Source of the DNA: an uncultured Methanolobus sp.
GTDB taxonomy: Archaea > Halobacteriota > Methanosarcinia > Methanosarcinales > Methanosarcinaceae
Reading direction: 5' to 3'
DNA: 64,000 bases
Assembly (NCBI RefSeq): GCF_963665675.1
Contig: NZ_OY762426.1
Location: 2,356,001 to 2,420,000, forward strand
Part shown: positions 36,605-44,514 of the stretch, piece after piece
Layout of the letters: every line of letters starts with the position of its first letter
Numbering within the stretch: position 1 is the stretch's first letter
Program-made: the position numbers and the translations under genes
The notes under the pieces: generated by a model
The model's database searches: none
Told to the model about the DNA's origin: nothing
What the model saw: the letters and a program-made list of their open reading frames with translations, nothing else

Positions 36605-37033
36605 ATGTTTCCGTTTTTCCTGACGTTCATCATATATCTGCGCTCTCTCTACAAAATGCTCAAGCAGCCGGAATTCAGAAGTTTTTTTGTGCTTGTTGTA
36701 TTGACACTGTCTTTTGGAACGGTTGTATATCATTCAGTAGAAGGCTGGAGATGGATTGATTCACTGTATTTCTCTGTGATCACCCTGACCACCATAGGTT
36801 ACGGTGATCTTGCACCGGCTACCGATGCAGGGAAGATATTCACTATTCTTTACGTTTTCACAGGAATCGGAATACTGTTAGGTTTCATTACCGCCGCCGG
36901 AGAGTATTTCAAGAAACAGCATGAAGAAGGAATATCCCGTGGTGTACCTAATTTCCTGTGGGATTCCGGTGATACCCTGGAAGAGATGGAAAAGGATATT
37001 CTGGAGAATATTAAGGATGATGGAGAAGGGTGA
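36605..37033 (+). CDS. Two-helix potassium channel
   Basis: A 142-residue channel subunit of the KcsA-like fold. Helix 1 is FFVLVVLTLSFGTVVYHS (about 27-45), the pore helix and selectivity filter are SLYFSVITLTTIGYGDLAP (filter TIGYG), and helix 2 is IFTILYVFTGIGILLGFITA. The cytoplasmic tail is short, charged and partly helical (GDTLEEMEKDILENIKDD), without an RCK domain, so gating by ligands is not apparent. Four copies would form the pore. A fuller N-terminus with an extra basic helix (IIYLRSLYKMLKQPE) resembles the sensor-linker of larger channels. The gene stands alone. Confidence 0.92.
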   Translation: MFPFFLTFIIYLRSLYKMLKQPEFRSFFVLVVLTLSFGTVVYHSVEGWRWIDSLYFSVITLTTIGYGDLAPATDAGKIFTILYVFTGIGILLGFITAAGEYFKKQHEEGISRGVPNFLWDSGDTLEEMEKDILENIKDDGEG

Positions 37034-37228
37034 TGTTGGTGGGTAGGTAGGGTTTTGTTTTTGTAAGTCTTTCTCTTCTTCTTTTTTAATATGCTCATAA
37101 TTGATGTTTTCACTTACATGATAAAAAAACTGTAGATATGGTTTTATTGGAAGAAACATGGAAAATAACTTATTTTATGAATACAGTGAAATAAATCATC
37201 AAAACGCTGCTAAAAGGGATAGGAAGAA

Positions 37229-37825
37229 ATGGAACGGAAAGTGACAACGCAAAAAGATAATCTTGAGACACAACTTACGCCAGAATACAAAAGCTGGATT
37301 ATTGAACTGAAACAGAAGTTCAGGCAGGCTCAGGTAAAGGCAGCGGTGAAGGTAAATTCTACTCTTCTAAAATTCTATTGGGAGCTTGGGGCAGACATTG
37401 TAGAAAAGCAAAAAGATGCTGTATGGGGAAGTGCTTTTCTCAAACATCTGAGTGCAGACCTTATGGAAGAGTTTCCTGATGTAAAAGGTTTTTCAAAAAG
37501 AAATTTGGAACGAATAAGAAGTTGGTATCTATTTTATAGTGATGCAGATGAAATTGCGACACAGGCTGTGTCGCAAATGGAGCAACGATCTGTTTTTCAA
37601 TCAGAAACATTTCCATTTTCACAGCTTTTTGAGATTCCCTGGAGTCACAATCTTATCATTGTCTCGAAGTGTTCTTCCATTGAACAAGCTCTCTTCTATG
37701 TTCATAAGACTGTAGAGAACGGTTGGAGTCGTGCAGTACTTACTCATCAGATAGAGGGACAACAATCCTTCGATTGCTTTTGGAACCTATCCTGGTTGAC
37801 AGTTACAGACAAGCAGATAAATTAA
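37229..37825 (+). pseudogene. DUF1016 (YhcG-like) nuclease gene, truncated
   Basis: The N-terminal DUF1016 domain is intact for about 165 residues: IIELKQKFRQAQVKAAVKVN, LLKFYWELGADIVEKQKDA, FPDVKGFSKRNLERIRSWYL, and FEIPWSHNLIIVSKCSS, ending at AVLTHQIEG. In full proteins (about 350 residues) this is followed by a linker and a PD-(D/E)XK nuclease domain. Here the sequence switches to unrelated residues and a stop, so the nuclease part is missing. In another frame just downstream (about 37756-37914) a different fragment reads LLEPILVDSYRQADKLRKEL and continues, probably the remnant of another gene. The GGATAGGAAG ribosome site is retained. Full-length relatives are often linked to restriction-modification loci. 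Confidence 0.8.
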
Positions 37826-37976
37826 GAAAAGAACTCAATGAGCTTGGTATTCATCGTAAGATTGGAGTTCGGTCTAGTCACAATACTATGAGATATAGTA
37901 GGACATTTGGATGATTTTCGAATCTAAATGGTATCTTTTAATAATTAGAGACAAACAAGTGCTAATATGTAATTCT

Positions 37977-38981
37977 TTAAAGTAGTCGATTTTTCCATGG
38001 CAAAGGAATCTCGCAGTTTAAATCAAAATCAAGTTTCATTAAATCATACTTAAATTGTTCAATATCTTGTGTTTTTGCCCAGTTTAATGTATATAGAAGA
38101 CCTTTACTAAGGTCTGTTTGATCCTGAAATCCTAGTATTTCCTCTGATTTTTTAGTTGTAGTGTAGGCGTATTCTGCTTCGCCAAGACGTGATGGAAAAT
38201 GCATTATTTCTTCTGTGCAATCTGTCATTTCACATAGAATTTTTGCTAGATCCAATAATCGCGTTTTACTTCCGCTACCAAGATTAATAATTTCTTTATT
38301 GCAATTTTCATCAAATCCTGCTTTAGCAATGTATGGAATTATGTCATCGATATAAGTAAAGGCTCTTAAATGATTACCATTACCATATAATACAGGTGCT
38401 TTTCCTCTTAATAATCTATTAATGAAAATACCAATAACTCCTCTGTAAGGATCATGAAGATTCATGTTTGGCCCATACACATTATGAAGCCTTAAAATAG
38501 TCCACTCTATATTATTAGAATCTGCATAAACCTGAAGTAATTTTTCAATTGTATATTTAGATAGTCCGTATGGATCAGTTGGATCACAATTATCAGTTTC
38601 ATCAAAAGGAGGGGAATTTTTGTTTCCATAAACTGCCATACTTGAAGTGAACACTATGCGTTTTACGTCGGACTTCATTGAGTTTAATATCAAATTATAT
38701 GAAGCATTTATATTACGTTGGAAGCATGGCGTTGGTGCATAAAGACTTATAGCTTCTCCTGAAATAGAAGCCAAATGATAAACCACGTCAATATCAGAGA
38801 ATACATCTTCATTTACATTTTCAAGAGGTTCTCTGATAAACTTTATAGAAGAGGGTATATTTTGAATATTCCCTGTAGACAAATCATCAATAATTGTAAT
38901 TTCATAGCCTTTACTTAATAAGTAAACCGCAAGATGGCTACCAATTAAACCAGCTCCACCAGTAATGAGGCATTTTTTCAT
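37977..38981 (-). CDS. NAD-dependent nucleotide-sugar epimerase/dehydratase
   Basis: Extended short-chain dehydrogenase of the GalE type, 334 residues, probably acting on a UDP- or other nucleotide-linked sugar for surface glycan or exopolysaccharide synthesis. The NAD loop is ITGGAGLIGSHLAVYLLSKG at the N-terminus, with Asp after the second strand (IIDDLSTGN); the catalytic Ser is in IVFTSSMAVYG and the Tyr-Lys pair in DPYGLSKYTIEK. C-terminal substrate-binding elements include NLGSGSKTRLLDLAK. Its ATG overlaps the stop of the upstream membrane protein gene by four bases, so the two are translated together. No other sugar-pathway genes are adjacent. The exact substrate cannot be read. Confidence 0.85.
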   Translation of the reverse strand: MKKCLITGGAGLIGSHLAVYLLSKGYEITIIDDLSTGNIQNIPSSIKFIREPLENVNEDVFSDIDVVYHLASISGEAISLYAPTPCFQRNINASYNLILNSMKSDVKRIVFTSSMAVYGNKNSPPFDETDNCDPTDPYGLSKYTIEKLLQVYADSNNIEWTILRLHNVYGPNMNLHDPYRGVIGIFINRLLRGKAPVLYGNGNHLRAFTYIDDIIPYIAKAGFDENCNKEIINLGSGSKTRLLDLAKILCEMTDCTEEIMHFPSRLGEAEYAYTTTKKSEEILGFQDQTDLSKGLLYTLNWAKTQDIEQFKYDLMKLDFDLNCEIPLPWKNRLL

Positions 38982-39781
38982 AATTCATCAATGTCCTTTG
39001 TTTTTATGCTGTGAAAAAAATCCAAATATGCATTATAATATTTGTCAAACACATCAGCATGCATGTGTTTTTGAATAAAAAAGCATGATCTTGCCCTGCT
39101 TTCAATGTTGACAGGAATAGGAGTGACGAGTACACTTGCATTTGATGTGTTTTCATCTATAAATACAAGAGAAAGAGTTATAATGTCTGCTTTGCGGACA
39201 TTGAACCGTGAACCTATACCGTTTGTGTCTGCTTCGTGTTTCCAATCAGAGAGGCTTGCAACAGCATCTTTCAACTCATTTTCAAAAGATTCTGTAAAAG
39301 TTGATTTCGATATTGCTTCACAGATTCCTTTCTGTTTAGGGTTAGACAGTAGCATTTTAACTTCAAACTGTTTATTATCGTTCATTTTTTTGAACAATAA
39401 TTCTTTTATTTCCCCATTCTTTTCATTTGCTATAAAGTTCAGATTTGGGCCAACTACAAAAATAGATGATGTGGCAGTTCTAGCCATGTTTATGAATTCA
39501 AACTCTGAGTTTTTTATATTTTTAGCAAATGTGACATAAGGATATTGCTTATTTACTGCGGATAGAAGTGTAATATGTGCATCCCTAGTGTAGACAAGAA
39601 AAGAAACATAACTTAATGAAAAAAGGCAGATGATACCTAATATGATTACATTGATCTGTTTTTCCAGTAAATTTTTGCTGCCAAGAAATATGTCGTAAAA
39701 AGCATATAAAGCAGAAAGCACTATAAATAAAATCAAAAATATTTCATCTATTTTATACGATTTTAAGTACTTTCGTGGCAA
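38978..39781 (-). CDS. Two-helix membrane protein with cytoplasmic sensor-like domain
   Basis: A 267-residue protein with two N-terminal membrane helices (IFLILFIVLSALYAFYDIF and INVIILGIICLFSLSYVSFL) and a soluble C-terminal domain of about 190 residues. The domain has an alpha/beta pattern, with strands SSIFVVGPNLNF and FEVKMLLSNPKQKG, then ISLS-like repeats and SLVFIDENTSNASVLVTP. The spacing resembles non-catalytic phospholipase D-like effector or sensor domains, but no HKD motif is present, so this is only an impression. It overlaps the epimerase gene by four bases and forms a two-gene unit with it in the accessory region. I do not recognise the family. Confidence 0.5.
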   Translation of the reverse strand: MPRKYLKSYKIDEIFLILFIVLSALYAFYDIFLGSKNLLEKQINVIILGIICLFSLSYVSFLVYTRDAHITLLSAVNKQYPYVTFAKNIKNSEFEFINMARTATSSIFVVGPNLNFIANEKNGEIKELLFKKMNDNKQFEVKMLLSNPKQKGICEAISKSTFTESFENELKDAVASLSDWKHEADTNGIGSRFNVRKADIITLSLVFIDENTSNASVLVTPIPVNIESRARSCFFIQKHMHADVFDKYYNAYLDFFHSIKTKDIDEL

Positions 39782-40269
39782 ATGTTTCCTCCCCTGTATA
39801 TTTTAAATTGTTAATATCTCCACTTGTAAATAAGCATATGATATTAATTAACGCATATTATCGTGTTATTGTCACAATTTATACTTTTCCTTCAAAATTC
39901 TATTTTTTATTAATTTATAAATATCATTAGTAAACTCTAATGAACTGATATAAAAATAGATATACCTTCCTTTACGGAGGTTAATTTCCACTGCAACTCT
40001 TTCTATCCGTGGTACTCTAATTTCCCCTTACTCATTCTTCCTCAAAAATCCCCTGATACTGTTTTTACAAAATTCTCATTCTCTCAAAAATATCCCATCT
40101 ACCCAGCATTTGCGCCGCTTCGCGGCGCCTCTGGCTTTTTTCACCTATTCCCTTAGGTACACGATTAAGGCGTGTGTGCCACAGTTGGCCTACAACCTGA
40201 TTTTTAAGCATTATTTTAGCGATTGGATTTCCAGTAGAAACAAAGCTAATATGAAAATATAAAAATGAA
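39782..40269. other. Intergenic stretch with a GC-rich hairpin
   Basis: About 490 bases without a supported gene. At 40112-40128 GCGCCGC-TTC-GCGGCGC forms a perfect 7-pair hairpin, followed by CTCTGGCTTTTTTC, which could terminate transcription on the plus strand. The sequence before it (about 39980-40110) is pyrimidine-rich. The rest is AT-rich, with the likely promoter of the 39781 gene near 39800-39860. Confidence 0.45.
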
Positions 40270-40731
40270 TTAGTGAGTTTCGAATTTATTATATGGTGTA
40301 TCTAATTGCATTGCAGCATATACTTGAAAAATAGTTTGTATTATTGGATCTTCAACAGCAACACACTTAATTGACATTTTAGAAACTTCCTCTTTAGACT
40401 GAATAAATAGCTCGTTAAACATTGGATCCTTTACAAGTTCATCTCGTTTCTTATTTTCAGTATCCATTCCTTTTGCATTTGCTTTATTCCTAGCTAAGAG
40501 AAATGCAAATGGAGCAGAATGATGAGTTGAACCTTTTCGAGCTTGAGTCATGATTCTCTTTTTCATTTTGTCAGACCGACCTACAAAAAGTGGCTTTTCA
40601 TCCTTGTAAAAAACATAGATCCCACATTCAGGCATGCCCTGTAAATTATCTCGCTTAAATGACCTTGAATTTTCCAATTTGTCTTGCAATCCAGGAAGGG
40701 AATTTATCATATCTTGAAATTCTTTGTTCAT
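40270..40731 (-). CDS. GIY-YIG-like nuclease domain protein
   Basis: A 153-residue stand-alone protein. The first conserved strand pair reads CGIYVFYKDEKPLFVGRSDK, equivalent to the GIY...YIG motif with F in place of the first Tyr of the second half, followed by an Arg/Lys-bearing helix KMKKRIMTQARKGSTHHSAP. The Glu expected in the catalytic site could be that in AVEDPIIQTIFQVYAAMQLD, the helix where such proteins have the metal-binding Glu. The N-terminal 35 residues are helical. The gene lies between accessory DNA and the hairpin-rich element; its codon use is AT-rich like the rest of this region. Function could be DNA repair, restriction or mobile-element related. Confidence 0.7.
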   Translation of the reverse strand: MNKEFQDMINSLPGLQDKLENSRSFKRDNLQGMPECGIYVFYKDEKPLFVGRSDKMKKRIMTQARKGSTHHSAPFAFLLARNKANAKGMDTENKKRDELVKDPMFNELFIQSKEEVSKMSIKCVAVEDPIIQTIFQVYAAMQLDTPYNKFETH

Positions 40732-40814
40732 TGAATAACCACAAAATATTGTGACAATATACGTATAAAAGCATAGTGTTTTTCAAATATATTTTGTCAT
40801 CATTCTTATTTCTA

Positions 40815-41168
40815 TATTTAAAGTGGGGTTTCGCAGAAACCCCACCGTATGCGCAGCATGCTCCCAATCACCCACACCGCCGCACAATCCTGTAACAAAA
40901 GCAAGACTGAAGCGAAGGGGAGCCGACAAACTCTGCTCCCCGGGAGTGAAAGTCTGCGCAGGACTGCAAGTCCTGCAAACTGTTAGTGTATGTTGCAAGT
41001 AATCAAATATCCTGTGTGAATGCGACCAAAGGGCGCATTGACGCACCAACCGCCTTAAAAGGACAGATTTACAAAGTAATTCTGTCCGACAAATACCAAA
41101 CTCTCCTCTAAAAATGATGTGACGAACACTGCGGAGGCTAGTGAGGAGCATCATTTCCTCACTTAAAA
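40815..41168 (-). other. Compact hairpin-rich element, candidate structured RNA or non-autonomous mobile element
   Basis: About 350 bases of near 50% GC embedded in DNA of about 30% GC. Both ends carry hairpins: GTGGGGTTTC-GCA-GAAACCCCAC at 40823-40845 and GTGAGGA..TCCTCAC at 41141-41162. Outside these, TTTAAAGTGGGG at the left and CCTCACTTAAAA at the right form an imperfect inverted repeat (10 of 12). Inside are further perfect stems such as GCAGGACT-GCA-AGTCCTGC near 40959-40977 and GGGGAGC..GCTCCCC near 40917-40942. One reading frame spans the element on the minus strand, but its composition (many Cys, Arg, Leu; no coherent motif) suggests it is non-coding. No known group II domain V or TnpB gene is visible. 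Confidence 0.5.
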
Positions 41169-41501
41169 TAGACCAAATTAGGTTCTAAATCTATCTCTGC
41201 ACAAAAACAGTAATGTTTTCATTTTACTAATGCGCCCTCTTTTTAGTGAAATTATCAAGGTTCTTGTACTGATATTCCAATGTCTAATTGAGGTTTTCAT
41301 GTGTCTTCGGTTAAGGAGTTTTATTTACTTATTGCTAATGTTTTTGGACAATAACAACTACCTTAACTTACAGAATTTAACTGTTAAGTAATCTCATACT
41401 ACTGGTTTTATCACTGGTATGTTTTTGATGAAGTTATGAAACTACATGCTATTTATCACGATTCTTCTCTTAACCGATGACGCATGTTGAGGTTTTAAAG
41501 A

Positions 41502-41750
41502 ATGTCAGATGAATATAATGAATATGGAATTAGACAGATAGGTGAAAAGATACACTTAGCAAACACAGCAGTTACAATCTCTGAAAAGAAAAAGGATGAT
41601 GGTTCAACTGTGAAATGGCTCCAGTTTTCAAAGTTCAACAAGAAAATGAACAAGTGGGAAAACTTCACTCTATTTGGATCTGATCTGGAAGTGCTGAGTG
41701 TTAAGCTGCCTTCAATACTTGAATATCTCAAAGATGGAAATTCTTGTTAA
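41502..41750 (+). CDS. Small hypothetical protein
   Basis: An 82-residue, charged, soluble protein beginning MSDEYNEYGIRQIGEKIHLA. It has alternating strand-like segments (AVTISEKKKDDGSTVKWLQF, KWENFTLFGSDLEVLSVKLP) and a C-terminal helix. The pattern resembles small beta-barrel or PC4-like nucleic-acid binding proteins, but the match is too weak to claim. Codon use and the sensible hydrophobic pattern suggest a real gene. It lies 62 bases before the IS4-type element and may have lost its original downstream neighbour. Confidence 0.5.
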   Translation: MSDEYNEYGIRQIGEKIHLANTAVTISEKKKDDGSTVKWLQFSKFNKKMNKWENFTLFGSDLEVLSVKLPSILEYLKDGNSC

Positions 41751-41811
41751 TTTCCATTTCTTTTTAGATTTATTGTGAGTCAACGCATAATTTTGATTTT
41801 AGATAAGATTA

Positions 41812-43067
41812 TAGGGTCCTCTGAGATTATATCCTAATTACAGCAATATAATTCCTTTTTTACCTAAATACAGAGTTTATCTTACTGGCCCATGAAAAGT
41901 ACATCCTATTTAGTTTTTAAATTCAAATTAAAGCCGAATAAAATCGTAATATTTATTGAGGAGGACGTATTATCCTCCTCTGGCGATTAATTATGCAACC
42001 CCCGCTTATACCACTAAACGAAGATTACAAATGGAAATTGTTATCTGAAATACTAAATGTTTTCGATTCAAGAGCAACCAGACAGATTCTTTCAAGGAGG
42101 GGCATTCTGCCCCTCCAAAAATCAATACCTGCCATAAAAATAGTTCTTCTGAGCATGTTCTTTTCAAGTGATATCTCCTATGTTGTAAGAGAGATCGAAG
42201 AAAGGGAAAGCTTGAGGGGATTTCTAAAAACAAATACAGTATTAACAGAAAACCAAATTTATTCAACTCTGAGCAAGTATGACCCTGAAGAATTCATTGG
42301 TTTTATCATTGACACTCTGAATAATGCATGCCCTAAGAGAAAAAGAGGCTCAAGAGGCATAATTATAGACAGTACTGATATAAACCTCCAACTTAACTGG
42401 AATGCAAAAAAAATAAGCAAGAAAAGTCTTGAAGAAAAAGAATACAAATGGGGCCATTCAACTCACAGAGGATTCTTCATAGGAATGAAACTGACTCTTG
42501 CTCTGGATCATTCCACACTCAAACCATTAGCATTTCTTATCAATGAAGCGAATGTAGCGGAACCTAAGATCTATCCTATGATTCTTTCAGAACTGAAGAG
42601 AAAAAGGATAACAAAAGCAGGAGACATTATATTTGCGGACAGAGGCTATTATTCCTATGAAAACTATGCGATCTCCATAAAAGAGTTCAAGGTTGTTCCA
42701 CTGATATTTCCTCGCAAGAATTGTAATTTCAGGAAGCTCTTCAATATGATGGCATATCCTTTGAACATATTCGATTCAAAAAGGGATACTAATGCTGAAA
42801 TTAGTGTTTATAAGAGAATCATTGCAAAGTTCAAGGAACTGATAAGTGACTGGAAAAACTTCAGAAAAGTAAGATCTATCATCGAAGATGTGTTCAAATT
42901 GGCGAAGAAAGCTTACTCTATGGAGAATTTGCATCGATATACGAAGAGATCTGTTCAAAAATACTGCTCTTTAGCTGTACTTTTAGTGGGGATGACTGTA
43001 AACATCGGCATTAGGAAAAAGAAGGACTTACAAGTCTTGGCTGAATGAAGAAGCTGTAAGGGCCCTA
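41812..43067 (+). mobile_element. IS4-type insertion sequence
   Basis: A 1256-base element flanked by a perfect 9-base duplication ATAAGATTA (41803-41811 and 43068-43076). Ends are imperfect inverted repeats starting TAGGGTCC at the left and ending GGGCCCTA at the right (about 10 of 14 bases match). One transposase gene fills most of it. Duplication length and transposase type agree with the IS4 family. The intact duplication shows the element has not moved or recombined since insertion. Confidence 0.9.
41993..43048 (+). CDS. IS4-family transposase
   Basis: A 351-residue DDE transposase. Catalytic positions appear as the Asp in GIIIDSTDINLQL, the Asp in DIIFADRGYYSYENY and the Glu in VRSIIEDVFKLAKKAYSMEN, the last resembling the Y-(2)-R-(3)-E-(6)-K region of the family. 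The N-terminal 110 residues contain a helical DNA-binding region (SDISYVVREIEERESLRGF). The frame is uninterrupted, so the enzyme may be active. It is the only gene of the element and is preceded by a long 180-base left end with the inverted repeat. Confidence 0.9.
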   Translation: MQPPLIPLNEDYKWKLLSEILNVFDSRATRQILSRRGILPLQKSIPAIKIVLLSMFFSSDISYVVREIEERESLRGFLKTNTVLTENQIYSTLSKYDPEEFIGFIIDTLNNACPKRKRGSRGIIIDSTDINLQLNWNAKKISKKSLEEKEYKWGHSTHRGFFIGMKLTLALDHSTLKPLAFLINEANVAEPKIYPMILSELKRKRITKAGDIIFADRGYYSYENYAISIKEFKVVPLIFPRKNCNFRKLFNMMAYPLNIFDSKRDTNAEISVYKRIIAKFKELISDWKNFRKVRSIIEDVFKLAKKAYSMENLHRYTKRSVQKYCSLAVLLVGMTVNIGIRKKKDLQVLAE

Positions 43068-43780
43068 ATAAGATTACTAATCCTAAAAATAATTGATACA
43101 TTACTCCATTTTTAGTTGCTTGGAGTGATCAATGTGGTACAAATACTTTTTGGTGCATTAAATCAAACTAGTTTCACTTGAATGTGATATTATCGTTGCC
43201 TATTTAGATAAGGATGTTTTGATTCTTGTTTGTTGTCAGATATATGACAAATATTACTGATATAAATATTATACATTAACCTTAAATTGATGAAACAAGA
43301 TATATAGCTTCAGTTCAAAAACACACAATTTTTTTGATGAGTTTTATAAACTGAGGGTTAATTATGGATAAAGGAGCACATTTTTACAGATGCGATTTTC
43401 AAGTACATACTCCAAGAGACATAAATTGGACTGGTAAAAAATTTGGCGTTAATCAGGATAAACTTGGAGAATTAGATGATGAAACGAAAAAGCAACTATC
43501 AAATGACAGAATTCAATTTGCAAAAGAGTACTTGGTTAAAGTCAGAAATGCGGGGCTTAATGCAATTGCTATAACAGACCATCACGATGTAGCTTCTGTG
43601 AAGATTATCAGAAAGGTTGCAGAAGAGGAAAACAAACAGTTTACTGATACAGACCAATTGGATAAAGTTGTTACCGTTTATCCCGGTATTGAATTAACTC
43701 TTTCAAATCCTGCAAGCCAATGTATACTAATATTTGATGCTGATATCCCAGACTCTCATCTTGACGCCATTATTAATTTT

Positions 43781-44514
43781 GGCATTGTTAATTAAATATA
43801 GATATCTCGTTATTCCTGTATTTCATTAAAAGAATGATCGAATACTTTAGCATTTCAATGCTTTTGGTATAGCACTTTGACTTCCTTCTTAACCTTGCCA
43901 GAAAATGCCTGAATATACTGTTGTACCCTTCAACAGTATAAGTTTCTGCTTTTGATTGAGTATGAATCTCCTTCGGAAGGAACTCTGCATATGCTCTCCA
44001 GTGATCAGTCATCACTTCTCCAATCTCTTTTTCCTTTAACTTATCCCAGAGTTTTTCGCCTGTTTCTGTTCCCCTACTACCAAAAGAGCAGTCGATGAAT
44101 TTTTTCCCATCTCTATCAACAGCAATCCAGCAGTAGTTTTTTTATTCCCGATGTATGTGTGCATCTCATCTAATTCTACGACAGAGATCTCTTTTTGACT
44201 TTTTAATTCCTCTAATTCACTGCCAAATTGCTTGATCCAGTTTTGCACGGTAACATGGCTAACATTTAGAAAACGTCCAATTGAACGAAATCCTAGTCCT
44301 TCAAGGTATAATTGTAAAGCTTGTTTTTTCACAGACTCAGGGTATGCTGTTGATTTCTTTTCGACAGTATAATTATATCCACACCCGGAGCACCTGTAAC
44401 GCTGACGTCCACCAACTATGCCATTCTTTGTGGAATCGGAACTTTTACATCTTGGGCAATTCATAAACAAATATATTCATCCATACTATATAGCTATGCT
44501 TTATGACCAATGCC
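43781..44514 (-). mobile_element. IS1-type insertion sequence
   Basis: A 734-base element inserted in the trlF-like gene, flanked by an 8-base duplication TTAATTTT (43773-43780 and 44515-44522). Ends begin GGCATTG on both sides (left GGCATTGTTAATT, right complement GGCATTGGTCAT). Length, 8-base duplication and a transposase made from two frames with a slippery A7 run fit the IS1 family. Its genes are on the opposite strand to the host gene. Confidence 0.93.
43788..44470 (-). CDS. IS1-family transposase made by -1 frameshifting (InsA/InsB type)
   Basis: The first frame (44470 down to about 44036) begins MFMNCPRCKSSDSTKNG, a zinc ribbon with a second pair in YRCSGCGYNY, followed by a helix-turn-helix (FRSIGRFLNVSHVTVQNWIK) and the first catalytic Asp in VVELDEMHTYIG. 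At an A7C run (T7 at 44137-44143 on the plus strand) a -1 slip continues into a second frame ending at 43788, which carries GEVMTDHWRAYAEFLP and ends near YRNNEISIFN. If no shift occurs the first frame ends in KQAKNSGIS. The organisation is that of IS1 InsA-InsB' with its A6C slippery site. Both frames are otherwise intact. Confidence 0.88.

Noticed and set aside
40783..41154. 123-codon minus-strand frame as a protein gene
   Set aside because: Its composition has no coherent fold pattern, it has no good ribosome site, and it follows the GC-rich, palindromic element almost exactly, so it looks like an accidental frame.
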